Shown: positions 1-11,918 of the stretch, in pieces | How positions within the stretch are numbered: position 1 is the stretch's first letter | Layout: every line of letters begins with the position of its first letter | From: Chrysoporthe austroafricana | Lineage: Eukaryota > Ascomycota > Sordariomycetes > Diaporthales > Cryphonectriaceae | Reading direction: 5' to 3' | NCBI GenBank assembly: GCA_001051155.2 | Contig: JYIP02000003.1 | Location: 3,162,001 to 3,226,000, forward strand | Length of the DNA stretch: 64,000 bases | Made by a program: the position numbers and the translations under genes | The notes under the pieces: generated by a model | Told to the model about the DNA's origin: nothing | Database searches by the model: none | What the model saw: only the letters and a program-made list of their open reading frames with translations

Positions 1-402
1 CTCGTTGTAGGGCCGGCTGCCGCGGCCGCTGAAGGCGCCAAAGTGGTGCTTCGCGCTGCGCATGGGGATGCGCACCACGGTGAGGTCGCGAGACGGCATG
101 TTGGGTGGTGAGGCGGGCGCGACGCCCGAGGCGTCGGGCGTGTGCGGTGCCGAAGCGGCGCGGGGGAGCTTGTGGTGCGGACCGGACGTAGAGCGCGAGT
201 CGGGATGGAGGGATGAGGAGGGGAGGTGGGTGACGAAATAGGTGTGAAAGCCGCGTGCTCCGTGTGGTTGCTGCTGCTGCGAAGGGCTACGAGCTGAGGC
301 CGAGGGGATGACGAGCCGGTGCAGGTCAAGCTGTCGCCGAATATGATGCAAACGCCGGCCCTGGGCGCGCCGCGCCAGGTGCAGAGCTGCGCTCGACGCC
401 AT
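1..402 (-). CDS. PP2C-type protein phosphatase, N-terminal part (runs off left edge)
   Basis: An open minus-strand frame runs from an ATG at 402 to the window edge, exactly 134 codons with no stop, so the 3' part is missing. The first 60 residues are rich in Arg, Ser and Ala and almost free of acidic residues, which fits a mitochondrial presequence. A Pro/Ser/His linker follows, and the last ~15 residues read HFGAFSGRGSRPYNE. This matches the entry of PP2C (PPM) domains, where a Ser..Arg-Gly-x-Arg-x-x-Asn-Glu-Asp motif begins the metal-binding fold. PP2C enzymes are Mg/Mn-dependent Ser/Thr phosphatases; the presequence points to a mitochondrial isoform. A later in-frame ATG at 99 would drop the presequence. 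The family call rests on one short motif plus the general N-terminal pattern, and the catalytic aspartates lie outside the window. It is divergent from the BTB gene at 1322. Confidence 0.68.
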   Translation of the reverse strand, partial: MASSAALHLARRAQGRRLHHIRRQLDLHRLVIPSASARSPSQQQQPHGARGFHTYFVTHLPSSSLHPDSRSTSGPHHKLPRAASAPHTPDASGVAPASPPNMPSRDLTVVRIPMRSAKHHFGAFSGRGSRPYNE

Positions 403-1321
403 GGTGCCGGGCTGTCTTGGTTCGTATGGGAGGGTCGCGACGAGGCTTATGAGCTCTTCTGGCAGGGGGACCGGATCTCCAGTCGTGCTTCCTGGTGGGC
501 GCACTCTCGCGGTGGTGCTTCGCAACACAGACGAAGAGGGTGGCCGTCGCATTCCCGCCCAGAACTCACGATGAGCCTCGGCCCAAGGGTGTCCTCCCTC
601 CCAAGAAGTAGACAGTGGTGGTCGGAGGGCAGGGAGGAACGAGAGGAGAAGTGGAGGACGCGGTCGAGTGGGACGATGACCGAACGTCCATGAGACCAGA
701 CAGGATCGGGGATGCGAACTGCACGAGGTTCGAATCGGCCCGCCTGGCGGAGGCCGTAAAAAGACCAAAGGCCGAGAGGATGTGCTCCCCCCCACACTGT
801 CGCCGTGATGCCTGGTCCTGTCAAGCGGGTCAGCTCAGATGAGGGGTACCAGGTGACGGAGAGAGAGCAAGTGAGAGGCTAGATTCAAATATATAAGTGT
901 GTTAAAAAGATGGGTGGTTAGATTGCTAATTATACCAGTGTCCCTGCTTGTCGCCGTGGTGCGTGGTGGGAGGTTGGACCAAGGAACCAAGGATGCCATC
1001 ATCACAAGAATGTCGGGCCATTGGAAGGCAACATTGGGGCCCCACCGCGCTGGGAGTGGGACCCCAGCTGCCACAGCTCAGGCCTCGTACCCCTGCTGGG
1101 GTCCCCACGGCACCAGCCCCAGGGGCCGCCAGGCGCCCTTGCTCAGCGCATTGTACGGTACCAGTGGGTACGACGTCACCCGCCCGCGAGGCTGTGGGGA
1201 CTCGGCCTTTCTCAACCTCAGCTTCACACCCTCGAGCCTCGCCAGCCGTTGGGGGTTGTCTCACGTCCTCAGGGCCGCACCCTACCTTCTTGATGTTGAG
1301 TCCCGCACGGAGAGGATCCCC
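403..1321. other. Intergenic, divergent promoter region
   Basis: This lies between the divergent PP2C and BTB genes. Open frames cross it on both strands, but none has recognisable protein content; the frame preceding the BTB start is open only because the DNA is GC-rich. No tRNA or repeat was recognised. Confidence 0.5.
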
Positions 1322-3057
1322 ATGGACGACTCACCAGACCCTGCTCAGAATGACGACCCATCTGACCCGCCCAGCGCCGTCCTCCCGGAGGTCGTCGCCA
1401 TCGCCCCTCGAGGCGACATCCTGCTGGACGTGACCTTCGAGACCTCCAGGTCCACGCTCAAGGCCACGCGGAGGGCAGCGCCCAAGCCCCGGCCCGGGCA
1501 GAGGGAGCCGCCGCCTCCCCAGCCCGTCCTGAAGCCCCAGGTCCGGCTGGCGTACAGGGTGGAGCTCGCCGCGCTGAAGAAACACTCCCGCTACTTCACC
1601 AACCTGCTGGGCGACACCCGCTTCCAGGAGGCCCGGGCCATCGCCCAGAGGCTCGATGAGATCACGGCGCAAGGCGAGAGCCCGGGGGACCTGGCCCCGG
1701 AGGGCCTCCCGCGGGTGACCATCACCGACGACGACGAGGCCACCCGCACCGCCGGCCGCGAGGCCGCCTTTGCTGACATGCTGCGGGTGCTGCACGGTCT
1801 CCCCGCCGCCACGCGGCCCGTCACCATGCTCTACGTCGTGACACTCGCGGTCCTCGCCGACCGCTTCGCCTGTACCGCGCCCGTGTCCCGGCACCTCGCC
1901 GCCGGCCTCAAGTTCCGGTGGCCCGCGACGCCCGCCCCCCGCCTCCGGGAAGACGGGCTGAGCGGCTTGACCCTGGCGGCCGAGGAGGTCGTGCGGCAGA
2001 AGGCCCTCGTGGGGTGGCTGCTGGAGCAGCCCGGCCGCCTGGAATCCGCGACGAAGGAGCTGGTGCTCTTCGGGAGCCACCGCTGGTCCGCGGCCTGTGC
2101 GGACGCGGACGAGGACGAAGACGGTGAGCCGCGCGCCGGCAGAGAGGCTGCACAGGCGAGGCGGGAGGCTGTCTGGTGGTACTTGCCGGATGGTTTAGAG
2201 GGTAAGTGCCCTCCACAGTTTTCTTTCAGATCTCTCATACGTGATTCTCTCTTTGCCCGTCTCTCTTTGTCTCTCTGTGTCATCCCCTACGATCTTTGCC
2301 GTCGTGTGAAAACGCGTGCTGAACCGGCCCCCCCCCCCAAAAAGAGGAACTCCATCACCGCCGGCAGTTGCTCCTGCGCAGCCTTGCCTCTATCCCCTCG
2401 CACTTCCTCCACCTCTACACCACGCGCACCCGCAACGGCCACCGGCAGTGCAAGCTGGGCTACGACTCCTCCTCGGCGTGCGACTCGTTCCAGCTCGGCG
2501 AGATGGTCCGGTTCCTGGTGGCCAAGAACCTGCTCTTCCTGACCAACTTCTCCGCCTCGTCCCTGGACGAGGTCAAGGACTTCGCCGCGGTCGACGCGGG
2601 CTCCATCCTGGCCGCCCTGAAGCAGTGCCCCAACTACCAGGTGGACAGGTACCACACCAACTGCGGGCTGCGGACGAGGATCATGCCGATCCTCGAGTAC
2701 GTGGGGGCCATGCTCGGCGCGAGCGAGGTGCAGGTGAGCCTGCAGGGGTGGAAGCGCGACAGGCGGAAGACGAGCTGGCAGGCGCCCGGCGGGGGCGGGG
2801 CCGACGGTCGGAAGAAGGATTTCATCGTCAGGAGCGGCAGCGAGGACGGCAGGGGCGCGGCGGGCGGGAGGATCTTCCGTTTCACCCGGTCCGTCGCCTC
2901 GGACCAGCGCCTGCGGTTCGAGAGCGCCATGGCGGCGGACAGGATGGCGAAGGAGCTGTTCACCGCCGACGGGTGGGACTGGACACCGGAGGATGTGGAC
3001 AAGGTGGACCAGAATTCAGAGTCGAAGCACCTGAGCATGCCACTCCGCGGCAAATAG
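1322..3057 (+). CDS. BTB/POZ domain protein (2 exons)
   Basis: Exons 1322-2201 and 2345-3057 join in phase (split codon G|AG) to give 530 residues. The 143-nt intron has a GTAAGT donor, a CTGAAC branch-like site and an AAAAAG acceptor after a C-rich tract. Around residues 27-110 the pattern of a degenerate fungal BTB domain is visible (GDILLDVTFE, then LKKHSRYFTNLLGDTRF). A helical segment that tracks later BTB helices follows. The second exon carries the block CKLGYDSSSACDSFQLGEMV, which I recall from a family of Pezizomycotina BTB proteins of unknown role. BTB domains mediate dimerisation or Cullin-3 binding; no Kelch, MATH or zinc-finger partner is visible, so a specific function cannot be given. 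The ATG at 1322 was chosen because the product then begins just before the BTB fold; upstream in-frame codons look non-coding. Confidence 0.8.
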
Positions 3058-3572
3058 AGAGAAGTCAACCCCCCCCCCCCGGAAACAAACCACTGGAGAG
3101 CCACCCATAGAAATCACACCGGCAATGTATATGGAGACGCACATATTTGTACTTGACATGGATCTCTACGTCCAAAGGCATAACCCCTCGTGCGATGACC
3201 TAGGCAAGGCCGATTCTTCCGCCTCGAGGATGCGTGGTACCCGGTCGGCAATGCTGGGCTTCAGTTCCGTCCATGCTTATGCCGTATTCTTTGCTCAGCC
3301 TCAACGCAGGAGTATACTCAGCCCATAGCGGATGATCCTTCCAGCGCCTCTTTGGCCGATGAGCCGGTTGTTGGTGAGGTGGTCAAGGTCTTGACATTCC
3401 ATGGTCTCCCCCCGCCAGGCTACTTCCGCACTGGTGACGTAGCACGTTGCCATAGGCTTGATCTTGAAGTGAAACGATGGTAATGTTACTCCATCTGCTT
3501 AACCATTTGGGTATCCGGTTCAAACCCCATCCTCGTCCAATGCATGCTTTTTGACTATGTTGTCTGTCCCCC
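3058..3572. other. Convergent 3' intergenic region
   Basis: This 515-nt spacer separates the convergent BTB and OMP decarboxylase genes. A C10 run lies at about 3069-3078. No gene was recognised; it presumably holds both 3' UTRs and polyadenylation signals. Confidence 0.5.
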
Positions 3573-4754
3573 TCAGTTCGCCAACCTCGCCTTGTACGCC
3601 TTCCATGCCTTCGACCGGTATCTCTCCGCCTCGCCCTGCGGATCTGTAGCCTGTATGATCCCCCGTCCTACAATAATGATATCCGTTCCGCCAATCCCGA
3701 TGAGTTTTGCAGGCGTGTTGTACTGCTGTCCCATGCCATCGCCCTTCCAATCCTCGCCGTTCTCCTCCTCTCCCTCGGGCGGTAGCTTGCAGCCAGGGGT
3801 CATGTGTACGAAGTTGTCTTCCGGTTCCGAGTTCAGGTTCTCCTGCGCCACGTAACCCATCACGAACTCCTTATTCTCCCTTGCTGCCTCGACGCAGGCT
3901 CTTGTGTACTCGGCGTCCATGAGACAGCCCGCACTGGACATCTGCGCGAGCAAGAGCAGCCCTCTCTCAAGCGGGGCCTCTTCAATGCCCGGGAACACGA
4001 CATCATCGGCGTCGGACAAGCTCTTCGACAGCCGAGGCGAGTCAGCCGGCTCAAATGACTGCGTGACCGTCGTGATAGAGACAATGCTGCCCTTGCGACC
4101 ATCAGGGTCTCGTGGTGGGGGTGGGGGCATCGCGTTGATGTCTCGCGACTCGAATTTCCTTCTGGATGATGACCAACCGTTCGTATCGTATGCTCCACCG
4201 TCCTCGTCCTCGTCGTCCCTGTCTTCGTCCTCCTCATCGAAGCTGTTGCAGATAGGTGTGCCGACCGTCACGCTGGTGCGCACCTCGTAATTGCACCTCT
4301 CACGCCACTTAGCAGCTGCCTGGGCCATCGCACCCACCATAGGTTTACCGGCAGATATGTTCGCGTTGACGATGTGCGCCCAGTCGATGACTCGTGCTGT
4401 GCCGCCCACATACTGCATCTGTACGGTACTGCCGATATCACAGTACTTGCGGTCCTCAAAAATCAGAAAGCCGTGTTTCCGTGCTAGCGCCGCCAGGTGC
4501 GCACCCGTGCCCTCTTCTTGCCTATAGTCCCATCCCGAGATGAGATCGTAATGAGTCTTGAGTACGACGATGGACGGACCGACCTTGTCGGCGAGGGCAA
4601 GGAGCTCCCGTGCGTTGGTGACATCGGCTGACACGCAGAGATTTGACTGCTTCAGTTCCATCAGACGAAGGAGATAGTTCGTCAGGGGATGCGTCACCGC
4701 GGAGGCTCGTTGGCCATAGGGCGTGGTTATGCTCGAATGTCTCGGCTGTGCCAT
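3573..4754 (-). CDS. pyrG/URA3: Orotidine-5'-phosphate decarboxylase
   Basis: Intronless, 393 residues, starting at the ATG at 4754. The enzyme decarboxylates OMP to UMP, the last step of de novo pyrimidine synthesis, in the cytosol. Seen directly: a substrate-binding strand with VLKTHYD near residue 65, the catalytic block [12 protein letters not shown] at 99-110 carrying the Asp-Lys-Asp charge network, and the phosphate-gripper end IIIVGRGI near 360. Between residues about 172 and 248 there is an acidic then Ser/Pro-rich insertion, as in the Sordariomycete enzymes I recall (Neurospora pyr-4). The total length fits that group rather than yeast Ura3 (about 267). In-frame codons extend upstream to 5045 but show no conserved sequence, so the shorter start is preferred. 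It faces the BTB gene tail to tail and is divergent from PI synthase nearly 5 kb away. Confidence 0.96.
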   Translation of the reverse strand: MAQPRHSSITTPYGQRASAVTHPLTNYLLRLMELKQSNLCVSADVTNARELLALADKVGPSIVVLKTHYDLISGWDYRQEEGTGAHLAALARKHGFLIFEDRKYCDIGSTVQMQYVGGTARVIDWAHIVNANISAGKPMVGAMAQAAAKWRERCNYEVRTSVTVGTPICNSFDEEDEDRDDEDEDGGAYDTNGWSSSRRKFESRDINAMPPPPPRDPDGRKGSIVSITTVTQSFEPADSPRLSKSLSDADDVVFPGIEEAPLERGLLLLAQMSSAGCLMDAEYTRACVEAARENKEFVMGYVAQENLNSEPEDNFVHMTPGCKLPPEGEEENGEDWKGDGMGQQYNTPAKLIGIGGTDIIIVGRGIIQATDPQGEAERYRSKAWKAYKARLAN

Positions 4755-7700
4755 TTTCTCCCGGTTGAGAGGATCCTTGCTGGGAGACTTGCTGGTTTGT
4801 GCCTGTGCCCTTCGAAGGGTTTTCGCCTCGAGAGACCTTGCAACAACGAGAACTTCTGGCTGGGAGAAGCAATCTGGCCTTAGCAATGGAATAGAAGCTC
4901 TATAGCTGTGGTGGCATTGTCTCGGGCCTGTACGTTCCGCCTTACAGACGCAAGAGCCAACAAGGTGAGCTGCCGAGAGATAGATATGGTGATGGAAAGG
5001 ATGATGCAACCAGCTGGTCCGTCTGCACCGAGCCGAGCCGCTCAAGTAATACTAGACTGAACTAGTTTCTCCGACGGTGCACAGCTTGGTCGCAACGCGC
5101 AGGCTCGTTTTGCCGGGGACTAAGAGGATGTGTTAACTTCTGTTGCACGAATATAAGGCATGCCAAGGCTGGTTCAATGTAGTGTGAAGGTGTGTGCTGT
5201 TCTCATCCGCGCTATCGAACCAATCTCCTCTAGACTGGTCGGCGGCCGCCTGAACCGGCGTCGGATGACAGGACTGCTGTACTTGAATCCAGGCCGCGGG
5301 GAGAGTCAGGCTATAAGGGTAATTGGTCGTAGGCTCTTGGCTATGTCGGTGCCGTCCGACAAGCAAATAGCGGTGGTGTTGTGTGTGTGGCGGAGAACAG
5401 AACCGAGCAGACTTACAAGTGACAGGTTCAAGTGTCGAGCTGCCTGCTGAGGAGTCTTGGACGAGAGCAGTTGGAAGCCGCAGGGAATTCGCCGAGGCTG
5501 AATCTCCGCGGAGGCACGCAGGATCGTTTGGGAGCAGACGTGGTCTGCAGGCCCTCGGCAGTCCTCCTCGGCTCGTCGTCACGGCGTAGAGAGGATGAGT
5601 AGTTAGTTGTAATCGCGACTGCTATCCGTGGGAGGTGGGCGATCTAATCGAGCCGACCCGGGGCAACTCTGCAGGTATTTGTGGTCGCGAAGCAAAAAAA
5701 AAATATGAAAAAAAAGGGACCCGCCAACCTGGTGCGCAAGTGACGTCGACGTAGGCTGCAGGCCAGGGAAGTGAGCCTTTTTGTTGTGGGATGAGCACAG
5801 AGCGCGCAAGGGGTCCACCTTCGTCTGCTGGGTGAGGGCGGGGAGGCTGAAGGCAGGAGAGGGCAGCTACAGCTACTATGTGTTCAGGTCGACGTCACCG
5901 GAGCGGAGGGGAATGGCAGGAAGGGTTGAGGATGAAGACGGCCAACGCGTAGATATATGAACATTTTTTGGCCCCTTCCCCGAAGCAGAGCGGACCGAAC
6001 ACAGAGAGGCAGAGACAGAGGGCTGGGCCCGCAGGGGAGCGCGCGGTGGCCAGGTACCACCACAGCACCACCACAGCCTGCTGGTTTCCTATTCCAGGGC
6101 TGTCGCTGGCTCCAACGGCCCAGGGCAGGGGGACCCCAAGGGCGCGGCGATGCGCGGCCAAGGGCAGCAGGGGCAGCAGGGGCAGCAGGGGCAGCAGCCC
6201 TGGGCCGGAACCAGATTCAGATCCAGAACCAAACCATGTCGCCCCTGGCCCCCGGCACGCCCAGCTCTGAGGGGCACCCCGCGGGCTACCTGGCTTCCTA
6301 ACCCCCAAGTTGCCCCCCCTCCCACGCCCCTCCACCCCAGAGTGATGCACCTTCCCTGTCAGGCCCAGGCCAGGGGCCAGGGCTGCCTGGCACGCCACTG
6401 CACGCCTACACACCTACTATGGGTAGTAGTACTGAGCAGGTACGAACCCCGGAAGCGATCCAGCGAAACCTGACCTTTCTTTTCCTGCTGGGTGCGCTCA
6501 TTACTGCCATATACACACTATGCAGCACTATTAGTACTATGGTATGTATCTCGGGTGTGTAGTACAACATACCCTAGTACGTACTTACTTACCTTGGGGT
6601 CCCTGTGAGATGCGGCAGTCTCGCGAGTAGCACAGTACTCCCTGCCTAGCTGTCCTGTTACCTGGGCACGGCAAGCTCTTCATCTCCTCCTCATCCTCCT
6701 CCTCTCCTCGGCTGCAAGAGTCTCAGACGTCGACATGTCAACAGCCTCGCGAGGACTCGCCGGACACGGCCGTCCAAGGGCAGCTCAACTCGTCACTTGA
6801 GACCTTCTGACACCGCCCTGGGCCCCTGATCAGCTCTGCCCTGATAGTGGAGCTGCTTTCCCTGCACCTCGACGACATCGATCTGCCTGTTCCCTGCCGT
6901 CCCTTGTCAGTGCCTGGATGCCTGACCCAGGGCGCCGGGAGCTCCATCCCATATCGCTCCTAGCTTGAGCCCCAGAGGCATGGTCATCGCGGTTTTCCCG
7001 CTCGAGAATGTTTGGCATCAGGACAGGAAGACGCTTGTTCTTCGTATAACCGAGATGAATCAAAACGCCTGGATCTTCCAGCAGCCACCCCTAGTCACAG
7101 GCGATGCCTGTCGACCGGCTTCGGCGTCCCTCCAGCCCAGCCGCCCACTCCCTCGAATCGATTCGATTCGCGACTGGTCGGCATAGACTACTACTACCTA
7201 GCACTATAGTTGTGTCGGGGGCCAGGTCCAGGTCTATTAGGGGGTTCATCCATCACATCACACCAGCTGGGAGCGCTCGCATCACAGACAGCCCCTCAAA
7301 ACACGAGGCAGAAAATTACAGAGCGTTAGCTGCCGCTCCTGCAGGCCTGAGCTAGTGGCCCAGCCTCACGCCATCTCATGCCTTGCTTGGTCAGGCGTGA
7401 GGACCGGGCGACACAAGAGTTGCGCGGACGGTCACACAGAACAGGGGAGGTCCAACGCCGTCTCTCAACTTTCGCGCGGTTGCCTGCGTTCTCGTCTACC
7501 GTCAACGTAAAGCTAAAAATCTATTTCGCCGTCCAACTGGTCCTCGCAGCCGTGCTATCCGGGCCTTATCGTGATCGTCTTCCCCGTCCGTGGAGATTAC
7601 CGGGCCTCCAAGGACCCGGCCGATCCCTGTGGCCGCAGCAGCGGCCCACCCTCACTGCAGCCTCGGGAACACCGGCCGGTGGGTTGGCAAAACCCTGCCG

Positions 7701-9524
7701 AGAGCCTGAGGCGACGCCGACGGCGTGACCTGTCATTCCTACATAGCACACGCTCAGTGTCTGGAGGGCGAGGAGGGTCAGTGATGGGCCCATCATGGCA
7801 AGCTCTTCTCTGGGATCTTCATGCGACTGCTCTCCCCTGGTGCAGGCTCGCGCGCCCCGGACCGCGGGCACAAGCTGGAGGGCTGCCGAACACGAAGCTT
7901 TTTGCGGGCGGGTTTCACCAGAATGAGGAAGCGAGTAGCACTTCCCGCTGCTTTCCCACGTCAGAAGCTCGTCGGTAGAACATGCCGATGCTAGAGTATG
8001 CAGCCAATCTTCTGAATCGGAGACAGATCTGCAGGCCATCGACGGCTGCGCATGCGGCTGATCCCTTGCTGCTGCTACCGCCGCCGGGCCAGTCCAGTCC
8101 TCCAGGTATGTACTCAGCACGTACTGGCCTCCTATCTCTAATCATGTGATCGTGTTTCGATATACTCAGGACGTGGGACCGCAGTGCCTCCACACGACGC
8201 TAGGTCTTTATGCTGATCATGACTTGGCCGTTTGGGGCCCCCAAACTCACTGCCGATGACGTCGGCAAATACCCGAGCCGGAACAGGGACGGGGCGACAT
8301 GAACACGGCCGGAAGCGTGAGTTACGGCGAAGATCAGCAGCCTCGTGGTAGGGGAACAGGAGAGGACGACCGACGATAAAAAGGGGCGGGGAAGAACGCC
8401 CCAGTAGTAATAACCAAGAAGACTGAGCGCGCGCGTCAGGGACCAGACCTGGTCCTCTGAATCGCGTCCAGGGGCATGGCCTGTATAGTAGAATATCTAT
8501 CTGCGGCAAGAGACATGCGAACAACCAGAATCCTCGAAGAGACATGGTCTCCTATAACGAGCCGCCACATGTACGGAGGCCGTCGTAGGATCGTTTTCAA
8601 TGCAGGAACTTGCTGTCAGATAAAATTAGGCAAAATTTTCTGTGAAGTGATGGGCTGAGCATCCCATTGTGAAACCATCTTTGTGAGGCAGCTGGGCAGT
8701 GAGACCCGCCATAGCATGACAGCAAACCTTGGCGACATATTCGTCTGCTATACGGAAAGCTTGATCTATGCAGCTGAGACCTCAGTATAGCAGTTGGCCC
8801 AGGGTGAGATACGGCCTGCCTTCTCCTGCCACGGTCATGTTTCTCGAGGCGCGCATCACGAACACTAAGTCGTTCATCAAGCTCTGCTGCAAAACTGGCC
8901 GATATAGGGATGCCGGCTTGAGGGATCTGATGTCGTTGTACATTAGAACCTTATACGAAGAATTCACAATGAAAATGCAGGGTCGCATACCCTGTATCAT
9001 TTTTATCTCTCCAAGACGCCGGATACTCTCTATCTTCTTTTGTTTGGGGGGGGGGATAGCAGCGCGGCTGCCGGCGGATAGCATACAGCGGCAACCCCCC
9101 GATAAGCAATTCTGGGCCTTATCACACCCTCGTCGCGCGCCTGAGCACGCAAGTGTACTCGTACTCCAGATTCTATGTGGATCTTACGTTTTCAGCTCAA
9201 CCCCCCCAAAATCTGTCAATCCAAAGTATCAAGATTGCTGAGTTCGGAAGTCTCGGACTCGCGGTGCTCATCTTGCTTACACTGTTTCTCACCTCGAAAT
9301 TGAGGCACCAAACCGTCATTCCGCATCTGCGACGAAGCAAAGCTTCGTAGCTCGGCACGTCCCGCCATACGAAGTCTGACCAGGGCGAGCTACCTCTCGT
9401 CTCATCGTGTCTACTCTGCCTAGAAGAGGTCAGGAACAGCGCTCCCGGCTCAGGGTTACGAGTCGACTGTTTCTTTCGCGGACGCTCGATGGTCGGTTGC
9501 GACACATAGCTTCCAAAAGCAATA
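4755..9524. other. 4.8-kb intergenic region without a recognised gene
   Basis: Between the divergent OMP decarboxylase and PI synthase genes. Open frames here (for example 7566-8120 minus, 5895-6413 minus, 8768-9241 plus) lack recognisable domains and overlap each other on both strands. The stretch contains a short GC-rich tandem repeat at 6162-6197, a G9 run near 9049, and AT-rich patches around 8590-9000. A spliced gene of an unknown family cannot be excluded. Confidence 0.45.
6162..6197. repeat. 9-bp tandem repeat, 4 units
   Basis: Four perfect copies of GGGCAGCAG stand in tandem in non-coding DNA. A period of nine would preserve a frame, but no supported gene covers it. Confidence 0.9.
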
Positions 9525-10655
9525 ATGTCTGGAGCTAGGACACGGCGACAGGCAGCCCTGGCTGCTGCAGCAGACGAGACCCCGACCAAGACGGCTCCGG
9601 GACCAGTGGCAGAGCAGGAGGTCCTCACAAATGGCAATGGAGGAGCACACGGCTCCGTGACAGAGAGCACTGGTGCAGCCGTACCTCAAGAGAACATCTT
9701 CCTCTTTGCGCCAAACCTCATCGGTATGCCACACCATCCTCCCGAGAGAAGACCTCACAGCTATTCCTGAGCGGATCAAACCACAGCTCAGGGTCTCGAA
9801 GGCTGCGTCCAAGCAGGCATCTGACTCAACACGCAGGCTACCTTCGGATCGTTCTCGCTATTACATCCCTCTACTACATGCCCTTACACCCGCGGACCTG
9901 CTCGATCCTCTACAGCATCTCCTGCCTCCTCGACGCCCTCGACGGCTACGCCGCGCGGTACTACGAGCAGAGCACGCGCTTCGGCGCTGTCCTCGACATG
10001 GTGACGGACCGATGCACCACATCGTGTCTGCTGGTCTTCCTGTCCTCTGCGTTCCCGCGGTGGGCCATTGTCTTCCAGGGCCTGATCTCGCTTGACTTCG
10101 CCAGTCACTACATCCACATGTATACCACACTTGTCATGGGTGGGGCAGACCAGAGCCACAAGGAAGTGGACAAGAACAGGAGCTGGATTCTGAATCTGTA
10201 CTACACGAATCGGGTACGTGTTGTTCGCTACAGGAATATCGAAGCTTTCCAAGCTGACGTAAGATCCACAGACGTTCCTGTTCATCTGCTGCGCTGCGAA
10301 CGAGCTCTTCTTTATCGCCCTGTACCTGCTCTCCTTCTCCTCGCCGACGCTCTCCCCGGCCCTGCTGCAGAGCCCCATCGTGGATAACATCCAGGCGGGA
10401 GCGCAGGTCAACAGGACCCTGCTGCGGCAGATCTTCACCAGCCCCTACAGCGCCGCGGCGCTGGAGCTGGCGCGCGCGAACAAGATGGACAGCTTCTGGC
10501 CCTGGGTCCTAGCCGGTGTCAGCTTCCCGATCATGTTCTTCAAGCAGTTCGTCAACGTTGTCCAGATCGTCAAGGCGAGCAAGTGGCTGGCCGAGGGAGA
10601 CATTGCCTTGCGGAGGGCCAAGGGGCTGCCGAGAAAGAAGGGCAAGACTGCTTAG
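9525..10655 (+). CDS. PIS1: CDP-diacylglycerol-inositol 3-phosphatidyltransferase (phosphatidylinositol synthase), 3 exons
   Basis: Exons 9525-9723, 9837-10213 and 10272-10655 give 319 residues; introns are 113 and 58 nt, both with CTGAC branch sites. The enzyme joins CDP-diacylglycerol and myo-inositol to make phosphatidylinositol, in ER/Golgi membranes. The CDP-alcohol phosphatidyltransferase signature is complete: D102-G103-x2-A-R107, then G116, D120 and D124 with the proper spacing. Several hydrophobic segments surround it, and the sequence DKNRSWILNLYYTNR followed by the FLFICCAANELFF membrane segment matches PI synthases rather than choline or PGP synthases. The N-terminal 55 residues are a low-complexity cytosolic tail and the C-terminus is basic (LPRKKGKTA). 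Exon 2 to exon 3 is a phase-0 junction (TNR/TFL) that restores the conserved membrane segment. No neighbour is obviously related. Confidence 0.95.
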
Positions 10656-11918
10656 GCTGGCATGTCCTGGTGGGACGACCTGGTGGGGCTGCACGTCTGC
10701 ATCCTGACAGCAGCACCAGTACCGAGGTCGTTGAAGAGGAGGAAGGAAACTCGGACCGGCCCTCGTGACAACAGCCCGAGGGCTTATTTAAGCATACGAC
10801 CTAGTATCCAAATAGGATCTAAGCACCTAGCGAAGGAAACTGAAGGTTGAGAAAAGGGAGGAACAAATTGTTCTTAGTGCGAATTTATCGAGACCGCCCG
10901 GCGTTGTGGTTGCGAGGAAGAGCCTTCAAGACTGGGGGCGACAGGGGCCAGCCAGCGGAAGACAATCGACTGATTAGTCCTCGCATTGTATTCGACAATA
11001 TTCATTGTACGATCATTGCCATTTCGAAGCTTCGATGGCGAGTGATATCGAGCACGGCTATGGAGTTTGGCGAGCGAGAGGGGGTTTGACCTTTCTATAA
11101 ACAACAAAAATTTCTCATTTCGAATTCACCACCCAGGGGCACGTGTCTTTGGCGATATGACACATTGCTCGTGAGTAGCGATACTGTGCGAAGAGGCGGT
11201 CGAATATCATATACGCATTACATGGGCAAAAAGTTTTTGGGAAGTGTTCGGTATTTGATCACAACTCACTCAAGACTCTCGCGCCTGGCTAGTCGACACT
11301 AGTGTCGTGGATTCTGATGGGCTGGCCGAACTTATCCCCGATGAGTAGCGTTGCGCGTGAAAGCCGCTCCTTTGACGAGACGCAATCCCGCCCATTGTCG
11401 CGCCGGGGGCTGAAGCTCGTGATGCAGGGCTTCTACCTGCGCGCCTTAGTATTGTCCTCCTCCGTGCTTCATATTGTTCTTGCGCTTCAGCACCGTCAGC
11501 ATCGTGCGGGCAGACAAGGGCCCATTCACGCTGCCTCTTCCATCTTTATGTTTGAGCAGTGGCACAAAACCAAAAATAGGACACATGAGGTCCTCGGGCA
11601 GACCAATCTTGGTGGGCCGCTCCCAAAGCAGCGTTGACATCCGGCGGCAGCAGTTGGTTGTGGTCCCGGCCGGTGGTGATCGAGTACCACTTCAATTCTC
11701 TTCCAAAGGGCTCTTGTTGACATCGCGCTGGCCCTGCCGAGCCCTTATATAGACAAGCTGCGGGCAACATGTCGTTTCGGCTCCGACGTTCTGTCCATAT
11801 CGCTCTCAATGCATTCACTAGTTAATACGACCAGTCGTAGGTCCTCGTTTCCAGCAACGATAAACCATACCATACCTCCATCTCAAAGCAACCAGCCAGG
11901 AACCGCACCCCCTCCAAA
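10656..11918. other. Intergenic region upstream of the secreted-protein gene
   Basis: This 1.26-kb spacer has an AT-rich middle (about 10790-11290). Small overlapping frames at 11300-11820 on both strands are not recognisable. A TATA-like motif lies near its right end. Confidence 0.45.
11745..11752 (+). promoter_or_regulatory. TATA-like element of the secreted-protein gene
   Basis: TTATATAG sits 167 bp before the ATG at 11919 in otherwise GC-rich DNA. The position fits a TATA box with a long leader; there is no transcript evidence. Confidence 0.35.

Noticed and set aside
715..745. tRNA T-loop-like GGTTCGAATC
   Set aside because: No A box, anticodon arm or acceptor pairing was found at the right spacing.
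899..1321. N-terminal extension of the BTB protein
   Set aside because: The frame is open but begins at GTG, contains low-complexity residues and has no conserved content; the ATG at 1322 precedes the BTB fold directly.
3510..3540. tRNA T-arm-like GGTTCAAACCCC
   Set aside because: The arm does not pair and no complementary acceptor stem or D arm lies upstream.
7566..8120. 184-codon minus-strand ORF
   Set aside because: No recognisable motif, no consistent splice extension, and competing plus-strand frames of similar quality.
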